From Rhodocytophaga aerolata (GTDB lineage: Bacteria > Bacteroidota > Bacteroidia > Cytophagales > 172606-1): 39,480 bases of DNA. This document shows, piece after piece, positions 1 to 6,950 of the stretch (its first letter is position 1; every line of letters starts with the position of its first letter). The position numbers and the translations under genes are program-made. The notes under the pieces are model-generated. The model was given only the letters and a program-made list of their open reading frames with translations. It ran no database searches and was not told the DNA's origin. The stretch is from NCBI RefSeq assembly GCF_030503435.1, contig NZ_JAUKPO010000042.1:1-39480 (forward strand), read 5' to 3'.

Positions 1-302
1 CTTTGAATATCGCCTAATTTATCGTATATTAACTCGGTATTTTTATCAAAATAGTGCAATTTCAAACCACCTCCAAAAAAGTGTTTGCGGAAAAACTGTG
101 TCTGGTTTTTGATGCCCGACTGCTCAAACACCCTGTCGTATACCTCTTTTTCTGCCTTGGTTAGATAAAAGCTGCCGACAGCATACTTTGTTTTTTGCTC
201 CTCCGGTTTAGGCTTGGGTCCACCAATGCCTTTACGGGATTTGACCTCTTTCCCGCTGACAGCATCCTTGCTGCCTTGGGCTTTGTCTGACTGCTTTTTC
301 AT
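1..302 (-). CDS. Mobilization accessory protein (MobA/MobC-like), C-terminus cut by window edge
   Basis: Read on the minus strand from the ATG at 300-302, the frame stays open to base 1, giving about 100 residues with no stop, so the gene is partial. The N-terminus is basic and low-complexity (MKKQSDKAQGSKDAVSGKE), followed by a conserved-looking block with 'YAVGSFYLTKAEKEVYDRVF' and 'SGIKNQTQFFRKHFFGGG'. This resembles the small ribbon-helix-helix mobilization proteins of Bacteroidota plasmids and conjugative transposons, which assist the relaxase at oriT. Inference: a relaxase gene (MobB type) should follow just to the left of the window. The divergent ParA-like cluster to the right fits the mob/tra boundary of Bacteroidota conjugative elements. 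An alternative is any other RHH DNA-binding protein; the family call rests on remembered similarity only. Confidence 0.6.
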   Translation of the reverse strand, partial: MKKQSDKAQGSKDAVSGKEVKSRKGIGGPKPKPEEQKTKYAVGSFYLTKAEKEVYDRVFEQSGIKNQTQFFRKHFFGGGLKLHYFDKNTELIYDKLGDIQ

Positions 303-557
303 AGAGTAGTTAGCCTTTGTATGTGTACCCTTTTTACCCGTCCGACTACGGAGGTAAGGGCTTTTTCCTCCATCCGTTAGGTGGAGGCTAGATCGTTCCA
401 ATGAGCTCATGTAACGAACTGACCAGAGGGAATTGAGTTATTTAGTGAATGGAACACATCTAGCTATTCTTTACCAAGAATACGATCTCCAAAGATATAC
501 CTTTCTGCTCAATTTCTAGCTTTTTGAGTAAAATTTCCTTTTTAACCTAGCTTCTTT
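303..557. other. Gene-free region, candidate oriT or divergent control region
   Basis: About 250 bases between the mobilization gene and the first iterated repeat hold no ORF. Visible structure: an inverted repeat CCTCCA (367-372) / TGGAGG (382-387), and a near-palindrome with TCGTT (393-397), the perfect ATGAGCTCAT (401-410) and AACGA (413-417). Small imperfect palindromes next to a mob accessory gene are typical of oriT, but no nic consensus was recognised, so oriT is inference. Confidence 0.35.
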
Positions 558-651
558 CTATTATTAGTCTATTATTAGTCTATTTTTAGTCAAAAGTTCT
601 ATTTTGATTAGGAATAGTCAATAATTAGTCTAATATTTGTCTATTATTAGT
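558..651 (+). repeat. 11-bp direct repeats (CTATTATTAGT), centromere- or operator-like
   Basis: Copies of CTATTATTAGT, exact or with few changes, start at 558, 569, 580, (608 degenerate), 619, 630 and 641. They form two blocks with an exact 11-bp period, so all units lie on one face of the helix. The last copy ends five bases before the ATG of the next gene (656). Such arrays upstream of a small DNA-binding gene and ParA-type ATPase genes are characteristic of plasmid centromeres and autoregulatory operators. The role is inferred; the repeats are directly visible. Confidence 0.65.
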
Positions 652-655
652 CAAC

Positions 656-1084
656 ATGAAAAAAATAACGAAAGAAGATATACTAGAAGCTTATGCTTTG
701 AAGAAAGGAAAGCGTAATCAACTCTTGTTTTACTATTATAAGCAGGAGTATTTTTCAGAGAAACTTCCTGCTGACATTATTGCTAAAAGGATATCTGAAG
801 ACTTAGGTATTCCTATTAATCGTAATATGATTTATCTAATCATTAAACGATATGCTAAAAACCAATTCTTTACTCTCCCCTCCAAAGTAGTAACTCTTCC
901 CCCTACTGTGGATACCTTTTCGGGTATACAGGTAATTAAGGAGGAGAAAGCAGAAGAGAGTAAAAAAGTACAAGCAGAGCAGGAAGATGATGATTATAAG
1001 TATATTCCTAAAAATACAGAAGACAAACCTAGGGTAAATCCATATGCTGGTTTGTTTAGTAAAAACAAGGAAAATAAAGAATAG
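656..1084 (+). CDS. Putative DNA-binding protein, first gene of ParA-like cluster
   Basis: 142 residues. The first ~70 are basic and helical ('ITKEDILEAYALKKGKRNQ', then 'ADIIAKRISEDLGIPINRNM', 'IYLIIKRYAKNQ'), compatible with a helix-turn-helix domain. The rest is an acidic linker (EEKAEESKKVQAEQEDDD) and a short 'RVNPYAGLFSKNKENK' tail. A DNA-binding domain plus a flexible tail is the layout of centromere-binding partition proteins, whose tail contacts the ParA ATPase. The gene sits directly behind the 11-bp repeats and about 80 bases before the first ParA-like gene, so it probably binds those repeats and represses its own operon. I do not recognise the family; function is inferred from context. 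Confidence 0.6.
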   Translation: MKKITKEDILEAYALKKGKRNQLLFYYYKQEYFSEKLPADIIAKRISEDLGIPINRNMIYLIIKRYAKNQFFTLPSKVVTLPPTVDTFSGIQVIKEEKAEESKKVQAEQEDDDYKYIPKNTEDKPRVNPYAGLFSKNKENKE

Positions 1085-1164
1085 ATAAATTTTATTCTTT
1101 TTTTTCTTGCAACAGTTTAAGTTATAGTCTAACTTCAACTATTAAATTACATTTAATCATTTAT

Positions 1165-1743
1165 ATGGAAACAACAGTAATTGCTTCAAAGCAAATCATT
1201 TTATCGACACAGGCAAAAGGCGGATCTGGTAAAACAGCAGTATCTACTTTCATAGCAGGGGAAAATCAAACAGCCCAAATCGCTGATTTTGATACTTTCT
1301 GCCGAAGTATATCTACTATACTGCCTTTCCGGAATCCCATGATTTTTTCCTTACATAACAAGAATGGAATCTATGACAAAAGCCGGATTCTCCAATTTTT
1401 TCAAGAGGTAGAACAAAGCACATTGGACTATTTCATCTGCGATCTGTCTTCCAGGGACTCCTGTGAAATTCCCTTTTATCTTCCAGCTAATGATGGGGTG
1501 ATAATGGAATATCTCAAACTTGCTGATATCCAGCTTTGCTTTGCTGTAGTTATTGCAGGGGGTAATATGTTTACTTCATGTCTTGAGTACTTAAAAAGTA
1601 TACATAAAACCTATAAGGGAGGTTCTATAATCCTTGCTTATAAAAACCTATTCTTTGAATTCAGCAACAATCAATCCTTGGCTTTGTCTCGCTTCTGTGA
1701 GGACAATAGCATTTTACTCAAACATCTTCCTGTACTTAATTAA
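1165..1743 (+). CDS. ParA/MinD-like ATPase, first of tandem pair
   Basis: 192 residues, short for ParA (usually 200-260). A deviant Walker A motif AKGGSGKT lies near residues 17-24, followed by 'AQIADFDTF' and a Walker B-like 'DYFICDLSS'. It is clearly paralogous to the next gene: both share TQAKGGSGK, a [FY]RNP motif, FICDL, [IL]PFYL, and G-G-N-[MI]-F followed by YLK-x2-HK. The C-terminus ends about 40 residues earlier than the paralogue, so it may be a reduced copy. Deviant Walker ATPases of this class dimerise on ATP and DNA or membrane and position plasmids, relaxosomes or protein complexes. Start: ATG at 1165; the next gene begins 34 bases downstream, so co-transcription is likely. Confidence 0.75.
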   Translation: METTVIASKQIILSTQAKGGSGKTAVSTFIAGENQTAQIADFDTFCRSISTILPFRNPMIFSLHNKNGIYDKSRILQFFQEVEQSTLDYFICDLSSRDSCEIPFYLPANDGVIMEYLKLADIQLCFAVVIAGGNMFTSCLEYLKSIHKTYKGGSIILAYKNLFFEFSNNQSLALSRFCEDNSILLKHLPVLN

Positions 1744-1777
1744 CATTTTCCACAATTAAATTTTAAAAACTATTCAA

Positions 1778-2479
1778 ATGAAAAAGAAACAATTAATTTT
1801 TATCACCCAAGCTAAAGGCGGATCTGGTAAATCTATTTTAACCTTTTTGCTGGCCGAGAAGTTTAGAAAAGCTACTATTATAGAAATGGATGATGCTACT
1901 AAAACAACCACTATTTATTTAGCCTATCGGAATCCTATACGCGTAACATTTTTAAATAAAAGAAAGCAGATAGACCGGGCCTTGTTTAACGATTTCTTAG
2001 AGGAAATTGCTCAAAGCGAAGATGAGTTATTTATTTGTGATTTGGGTGCTGCTATTTCTGAACAACTGCCGTTCTATTTAATAGAAGAAAATGAAATTCT
2101 GCCTGAGTTATTAGAAGCATTGAACCTAGAAATTATTTTCCTGATAGTAGTAGGCGGTGGTAACATCTTTTCTCAAACATTCTCTTATTTGAAAGAACTT
2201 CACAAAGTGGCAGGGCCAACGGTGCCTATGTATGTAATGAAAAATGGCCATTTTGATTTTGACCAAGAGCAGGAAGAGCTTTTAGAAGCCTACACTTCGG
2301 CTAAAAAGCTACCGGTTCATTACTACAATATTACTGAAGACAAGAATGATCCGGCTCAAAATAGAGTAAAGGAAGTACTCAAATCAGGTTTAGGGATAGA
2401 TGCAGCAATTACGTATTCAAAAATATTGTTCCAAAAAGCAATTAATAGATTAAATATCAGCTTTGATAACCTTTTGTAG
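1778..2479 (+). CDS. ParA/MinD-like ATPase, second of tandem pair
   Basis: 233 residues with Walker A AKGGSGKS (about residues 11-18), 'TIIEMDDATKTT' in place of the usual IDxDPQ segment, and Walker B-like 'LFICDLGAA'. The 'VVGGGNIFSQTFSYLKELHK' block matches the upstream paralogue. Unlike classical ParA there is no DPQxN motif, placing both proteins in a divergent subgroup. Tandem copies suggest duplication followed by division of labour, possibly a heterodimer. In the same orientation follow a tail-anchored protein gene and a terminator. By analogy with VirC1- and TraA-type ParA homologues in conjugation, a role in bringing the relaxosome to the transfer machinery is as plausible as plasmid partition. 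Confidence 0.75.
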   Translation: MKKKQLIFITQAKGGSGKSILTFLLAEKFRKATIIEMDDATKTTTIYLAYRNPIRVTFLNKRKQIDRALFNDFLEEIAQSEDELFICDLGAAISEQLPFYLIEENEILPELLEALNLEIIFLIVVGGGNIFSQTFSYLKELHKVAGPTVPMYVMKNGHFDFDQEQEELLEAYTSAKKLPVHYYNITEDKNDPAQNRVKEVLKSGLGIDAAITYSKILFQKAINRLNISFDNLL

Positions 2480-2545
2480 CAAAAACAAAGGCTGCCAAAG
2501 AATAACTTTAACTTTTACACTATCCTTAATTTAAAATCGCAATTT

Positions 2546-3007
2546 ATGCTAGATGCCAATGATGTTTCAGGCAAAATGCTAACAGAACAGCAGAAAAGAG
2601 ACTTCTGTGCCCTAATGCTTCGCCGGTATGGTGTACAACTGGAAACAGTCAATGAATTGCTACCGGCTTTCTATGTCAATTATCTGGCGGCCTCTATTTC
2701 TGAGAAAACAAGCAAAGAATCCAGGGAATCGATCATTATGCTTTTTAAAAGTTTTGCTGCAGAAACACAAAAGGCCAAAGAGGAATTTGTTTCTCATAGT
2801 GGGCAGGCGATTACACAGATTACCTCTATTGTATCCGAGTTTGAAAAAAACACGGCATCCAAGGTAGCGAATTTTGAAACCAAGCAGTACCGGTTTGATG
2901 ATCCCAAAACAGCTTTCTTTTTTGCTTTTGGTAAATATGGAATAGCTGGCTGCTTTGTTTCCCTGCTGCTCTTTATTTGTTTTATGGTGATGTATTTAAA
3001 CCGCTAA
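2546..3007 (+). CDS. Tail-anchored membrane protein with helical cytoplasmic domain
   Basis: 153 residues. Roughly residues 1-120 are soluble and helix-rich, with a heptad-like stretch around 'FKSFAAETQKAKEEF' and 'ITQITSIVSEFEKNTASKV' that could form a coiled coil. A single hydrophobic segment ('GIAGCFVSLLLFICFMVMYL') closes the protein four residues before the stop, so it is predicted to be tail-anchored facing the cytoplasm. It starts 66 bases after the second ParA-like gene and is followed by a hairpin terminator, so it is the last gene of the unit. A membrane-tethered partner for ParA/MinD-type ATPases would give spatial anchoring. No family recognised. Confidence 0.65.
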   Translation: MLDANDVSGKMLTEQQKRDFCALMLRRYGVQLETVNELLPAFYVNYLAASISEKTSKESRESIIMLFKSFAAETQKAKEEFVSHSGQAITQITSIVSEFEKNTASKVANFETKQYRFDDPKTAFFFAFGKYGIAGCFVSLLLFICFMVMYLNR

Positions 3008-3027
3008 TAAGTGGCTTTTTATAATCC

Positions 3028-3068
3028 TTCCCTCATTTTACGTAAGATAAGATGGGGGAAACTTTTTT
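3028..3068 (+). terminator. Rho-independent terminator of the ParA-like operon
   Basis: Inverted arms TTCCCTCATTTTA (3028-3040) and TAAGATGGGGGAA (3048-3060) pair at 11 of 13 positions around a 7-base loop and are followed by ACTTTTTT. It lies 21 bases after the last stop of the cluster. Confidence 0.7.
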
Positions 3069-3091
3069 AGAAAGTACTAATAAATTAAACC

Positions 3092-3889
3092 GTTTATTCA
3101 ATAATTATTAAAATTGACAAAAATAAATTTCCCATCACTGATCGCCTCTACAATAATAAAACCTTTGGACAGATAGCAGTAGATCCGGAAAGTTATGATT
3201 ATTTATTCTCCAAAAAAGAGATGCTTAATAAGCTTTATTAATCTTTTCTGCTGTTAAAACCCCCAGTCAGGTATGTATCGCAAGCAGTCATGGATGTGTT
3301 TAATAACGAACGATGAAAAAACTGCAAAAAAGTTATGGCATTTACGGGGTGAAGTAGAAACTTGCCAGGGCATATACACAAATAAATTATTGGCTATTAC
3401 AATTTATTCCATTAAGCGTGAAAAAGAAGGAATAGCTGTTTCTCTGATGAGTTTTTATAAAAACATGCTTACTACCGTTATAGATGCTACCTATAAATAC
3501 GATTTTAATGAAGAAAACAGTTTTCTGCCAGAGAGCATCAAAGACAAATCGGCTTCTCTTGTAGAGTTAGTGGTTAGTTTTGAGATATTCAGAAATATGC
3601 ACTGGTTGAAACCAAATATATTGCACGCAAAAAACAGATCAAGGACAAAACCATCAATTGTGTCTATCAGAACGAATCTACTTTCCCGGTAGAAATCATT
3701 GATTCTACTTACTTCACTACCCTTGTAAAATCGGATGCGTTCAAGGTATTTGGCCATTTCCGCCTGCAACCTTGTGGGGAGGGATCTAAAGAAAGGAAGC
3801 TGATCTGGATTAATGATTTTATTAAAGATAAATACACTGCTAGGGAACCTAAGATTCTTTCGCGTGGAGAAAAGGCAGAAAAAGCCTGA
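3092..3889 (+). pseudogene. Decayed hypothetical gene with stop and frameshifts
   Basis: Three protein-like pieces on the plus strand look like one broken gene. Piece 1 (frame of 3092, stop at 3239) includes 'ITDRLYNNKTFGQIAVDPES'. Piece 2 is open from an ATG at 3273 and contains 'TAKKLWHLRGEVETCQGIYT' and 'LVELVVSFEIFRN'. Near 3594 the coding sense moves to the frame of piece 1 and continues as 'YALVETKYIARKKQIKDKT', 'VFGHFRLQPCGEGSKERKL', 'IWINDFIKDKYTAREPKIL', ending at 3889. The join near 3594 is a clean -1/+2 frameshift; a second shift is likely near 3273-3320. The C-terminal block recalls uncharacterised Bacteroidota plasmid proteins. No function assigned. A sequencing error at 3594 is the alternative for one lesion. 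Confidence 0.6.
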
Positions 3890-3910
3890 CAGACGTATCT
3901 AGTCTGGTTT
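3890..3910 (+). terminator. Weak hairpin after the decayed gene
   Basis: CAGAC (3890-3894) and GTCTG (3902-3906) pair around a 7-base loop and are followed by GTTTTA. The stem is short, so termination is only possible. Confidence 0.35.
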
Positions 3911-4007
3911 TACTCCAGAGTCGAAAAACTAGCTCTTGACTGCTCCACCATGGAATGTTCATTTTTGAATGCAAACTTTCAACTCAGTGATAGAAGCATC
4001 CAAATAG

Positions 4008-4223
4008 GATATTTTTGAATGGTTCACGCAAAATAAAGGGATGCGTAGTGAATTACTTTATGAAATTTCCTTTATTGTATCTGACGCTGATGAATTAACA
4101 GCAAAGCATTTAGCAGCTATCAGATTTGAGGATATAGAGATTATTGTTTCCCTAGCTATGCTTCACAAAATCAGAAAAAAGCATAGCCAAAACATAAAAA
4201 ATAGGCTGCCTTTCTTCCAGTAG
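4008..4223 (+). pseudogene. Small ORF, probable gene remnant
   Basis: A frame open from 4008 (just after an in-frame TAG) runs to 4223. From the ATG at 4041 it encodes 60 residues beginning 'MRSELLYEISFIVSDADELT'. The sense-like sequence continues upstream of that ATG as 'DIFEWFTQNKG', with no start codon before the TAG, suggesting the front of a longer gene is lost. No family recognised; a real 60-residue protein from 4041 is the alternative. Confidence 0.35.
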
Positions 4224-4435
4224 ATGCTATAGAAGAAGCGCAGATGGGTACTTAGCTAACCTACAAAGGAAACCACTTAAGCCATTTGTAGCTCAAATCA
4301 TCAAAAGATAGGGAGAAGCCCTTTCATACGGGGACACTGGTATCTTTATACAAGATTATATATTAAATTTATTCGATTAATTCTAAATTTACCACCTGAA
4401 AAGATAAAAGTATCTGTATAGCAACCTTACAATCA

Positions 4436-4765
4436 ATGGATGAGCCAAAAAAAGATGACTTTAAAAATTATAGATCGTACTCCTACAATGATGCTCTCAG
4501 ACTTGTTCAATACGAGCTAAATCTATTAGAACAAAATCACGGAGTATTGAAAAAATGGTCTATTGAGCACCACTTTTCTTATACCACCATTGTGAATATA
4601 AAAAATGATAAACTTGGATCAGAGGCACCAAAAATGCTACTCAAAATACTCATTGCGCTAGGATTCGAGGCAAAATTGACCATTGATATAATCAGCACTG
4701 GCAAAGGAAGAAATGAGTTTGAAGAAAAACAATCCTATATCCTTAGAAGAATAAGTACTAAATAA
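4436..4765 (+). CDS. Small Cro/XRE-like regulator
   Basis: 109 residues. The centre ('LKKWSIEHHFSYTTIVNIKN' then 'APKMLLKILIALGFEAKLT') has the pattern of a degenerate helix-turn-helix of the Cro/XRE type followed by the usual 'LGFEAKLTI' strand. The C-terminal 'FEEKQSYILRR' resembles the end of the protein at 14120-14491, which suggests the two are distant relatives. It stands alone between decayed sequence on the left and a long gene-free stretch on the right. Targets unknown. Confidence 0.6.
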   Translation: MDEPKKDDFKNYRSYSYNDALRLVQYELNLLEQNHGVLKKWSIEHHFSYTTIVNIKNDKLGSEAPKMLLKILIALGFEAKLTIDIISTGKGRNEFEEKQSYILRRISTK

Positions 4766-5460
4766 TCGTAACTGTTCTTTTTTCAATTTAGACCCTATGA
4801 ATCTTATAAATAGGAGAAAAAAGCAACCTTCTTTCCCATCAGTAGCAAAACACCTACCAATTTTTGTTGATTCTGCCACATTCCGGTCCATGGATGGCTT
4901 AACAATACGCTCCCTGACAATAGAGAGCACACTCCCCTCCTATTTCTCACATAATTCTTTTTATGGTAAGGCTTAATACGTATGCAGACCTGTTAATCGC
5001 CTCATAGAAGACTTAAGAAACATGTAGGGTGTCTTCTGCGAAGTGCTTAATGAATCACCCGGCTGTGATGTGACAGGTCTTATGCCTTTGGTCAGGCCTA
5101 AGCCTAAATATTTTTTAGCGCATTGGCAGAGGCTGGTTACCGTTCAATGACTTTGCTGTGTCTTGAACTGCAGGAAATACAAGGGATGATGGCTTCCCCT
5201 TTCCCTAGAATTCTATGGTTGCGCCAGCAAAGACTTTAGACTAATGCACAATTACCGAAAGATCTTCGGCAGGTACAGTAGTATTACTATTTACTTTTAA
5301 CCCTTATCAAGTAATCTCTATACTATGAGATATAATGCCCTTGACTATTCCTAATAGCTTTTCTAAGTCATGTTTTATGTCTATTTAAATTTGTTTCATA
5401 TTTCTACTTAACCATATCAATTTCATTTGTACTAACTATATTTTCAATACAATTAATGCT
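4766..5460. other. Long gene-free region
   Basis: No convincing gene in about 700 bases. The longest ATG frame is 59 codons (4797-4976, beginning MNLINRRKKQPSFP), which matches no family I know and has no visible ribosome-binding site. Composition becomes strongly AT-rich towards 5400, where the partition repeats start. Confidence 0.4.
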
Positions 5461-5720
5461 TTTAATTAGTATTATTTAATATATTTTTTTGTTACTTTTT
5501 ATACTATCAAATAGTATTATACTTTTAATTCAAACTTAATAAATCAAATGTATTTCTCAAGTCCATATTTCCAAGGATATATATTTAAAACTTTGTCAAT
5601 AAAGAACAAAGAATATTATTAAAAGTATGCTACATATATAATGTATAATACTTTTAATATGTATTATACATTATAAAAGAGGTGTGCGTTTTAAAAGTAT
5701 TATACCATATAATACTTTTA
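5461..5720. repeat. Partition-site-like palindromes downstream of the par genes
   Basis: The motif TAATACTTTTA (or its complement TAAAAGTATTA) recurs with small changes near 5517-5528, 5618-5628, 5647-5656, 5692-5702 and 5710-5720. Two strong inverted repeats stand out: TATAATGTATAATAC (5637-5651) with its exact complement at 5661-5675 (9-base spacer), and TAAAAGTATTATA (5692-5704) with its exact complement at 5708-5720 (3-base loop). The second overlaps the stop of the RHH gene. The same motif occurs upstream of parA. Best reading: centromere (parS/parC) sites bound by the RHH protein; the last palindrome could also work as a terminator. Confidence 0.6.
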
Positions 5721-6002
5721 TTTAATTTTTGGTTTTCTGCCTACTTTTTTTCGGTTACGGACTTTTTCAGGGCGAGGTTTAACATCTTTATCTTTAAAAT
5801 ATTGACTTAATGCCTCATTAATGATCTCAATTTGTGTCATTCCTTCCCAATGGCCCCAATCTTTCATTTTTTCTATGATAGTAGAAGGTACAAAGGCAGT
5901 GACCTTACTTAAAGAATTGTCATCTGCTACAGTTTGCTCTACAATCGCTTGTTTAATTTGAGGAAGAGGTTTAAAATCAAATGTTTTATTTTCTTTCGCC
6001 AT
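5718..6002 (-). CDS. Ribbon-helix-helix partition protein (ParB/ParG analogue)
   Basis: 94 residues. The central 'KVTAFVPSTIIEKMKDWGHW' followed by 'MTQIEIINEALSQYFKDKD' has the strand-helix-helix pattern of ribbon-helix-helix DNA-binding proteins. The N-terminus is polar and probably mobile, and the C-terminus is very basic (RPEKVRNRKKVGRKPKIK). It overlaps the 3' end of parA by 17 bases, so the two are translationally linked. In type Ib partition loci such a small protein binds the centromere repeats, represses the operon and stimulates the ParA ATPase through its flexible tail. The flanking TAATACTTTTA palindromes are the likely binding sites. Confidence 0.75.
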   Translation of the reverse strand: MAKENKTFDFKPLPQIKQAIVEQTVADDNSLSKVTAFVPSTIIEKMKDWGHWEGMTQIEIINEALSQYFKDKDVKPRPEKVRNRKKVGRKPKIK

Positions 6003-6762
6003 AATTGTTTATTCTCTCAAGAATTTCTTTAGTTAGATTATAATAATCAGCAGCCCCATTACTTTCAGGAGCATAATCAAAAATATTAATGCCCTTGGCT
6101 TGTGCCTCAGATAATGCGATGTTATCACGAATATAAGTTTGCAGGAACCTATCTTGTAATTGTTCAGATGCACTAGCAATCAAATCATGACTAAGTTTTT
6201 TTCTTATTCTTGGATTGTAGCGTGTAGCAAAAACTCCACCTAACAAAATACCATTACTTATTTGCTGGATGTCATTTGCAAATTGTAAGAAATTTCTGAG
6301 TCCTTCATAGCTAAGAAATTCGGGCTGTAATGGTATAAAATACTCACTGCATGCAACTAGTGCTATTCTTGTTAACCCCGATAGAGCAGGAGGGCAGTCA
6401 ATAATCACATAATCATATCGACTTTTAATTTTGTCTAAAGCTATCTTTAAATTGAAGGGATATACTGCAGCAGACTTTATTGCTTCTTCTTTTGCTGTTA
6501 AAGCCACAGAAGAGGGTAATATATCTAATAGGCCATTGGAAAGTACTACCTGCTCGAACTTAGCTTCATTTAAGATAAAAGATCCAACATTTGTGTCTAC
6601 TTCTTCTTGTGAAAAACCGAACGACCTAGTCAAACTAGCTTGAGCGTCTAAGTCAATCATTAGTGTTCTGCCTCCACTTTTAGCAAGTGCTGCTCCTATA
6701 TTTTGTGCAGAGGTAGTTTTGCCTACTCCACCTTTGTTATTTACAATAGCTAATACTTTCAT
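5986..6762 (-). CDS. parA: ParA-family plasmid partition ATPase
   Basis: 258 residues from the ATG at 6760-6762. An upstream TTG (6774) would add four residues, but the ATG places the usual short lead before the P-loop. Deviant Walker A NKGGVGKTT is at residues 9-17, Walker A' 'LMIDLDAQASLT' near 34-45 with the D-x-D-x-Q signature, and Walker B 'YVIIDCPPAL' near residue 113. Length and motifs are those of standard chromosomal or plasmid ParA without an N-terminal regulator domain (type Ib-like). ParA forms ATP-dependent dimers on nucleoid DNA and moves plasmid copies with the centromere-binding protein, here the overlapping RHH protein. It is unrelated in detail to the two diverged ParA-like proteins at 1165-2479. 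Confidence 0.92.
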   Translation of the reverse strand: MKVLAIVNNKGGVGKTTSAQNIGAALAKSGGRTLMIDLDAQASLTRSFGFSQEEVDTNVGSFILNEAKFEQVVLSNGLLDILPSSVALTAKEEAIKSAAVYPFNLKIALDKIKSRYDYVIIDCPPALSGLTRIALVACSEYFIPLQPEFLSYEGLRNFLQFANDIQQISNGILLGGVFATRYNPRIRKKLSHDLIASASEQLQDRFLQTYIRDNIALSEAQAKGINIFDYAPESNGAADYYNLTKEILERINNYGERK

Positions 6763-6831
6763 GGTTTTTGACAAAAATAGTAATTAATGCATATCAAATG
6801 TTTTGTATTTACAATTAGATTAGAACTCTAC

Positions 6832-6914
6832 GAAAGTATTAAATTAAAAATACTTTTATGCTTATTAATATGTTTAATACTAAAATTTATATTAATACAT
6901 ATAATACTTTTTAT
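6832..6914. promoter_or_regulatory. Upstream copies of the par repeat
   Basis: GAAAGTATTA (6832-6841), AATACTTTTA (6849-6858) and ATAATACTTTTTA (6901-6913) repeat the motif found beyond the other end of the par genes. They lie between rep and parA and probably act as partition-protein sites controlling parA. Confidence 0.5.
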
Positions 6915-6950
6915 ACTAATAATTTATATTTTAAGAATTAGTAAGTATAG

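Noticed and set aside
836-1138. Minus-strand 100-residue hydrophobic ORF opposite the first ParA-cluster gene
   Set aside because: It is the complement of an AT-rich coding region; phenylalanine/isoleucine richness is a by-product, and the plus-strand gene fits the operon.
4797-4976. 59-codon ATG frame as a small gene
   Set aside because: No family similarity, no neighbours in operon arrangement and no ribosome-binding or promoter signal; kept only as a note.
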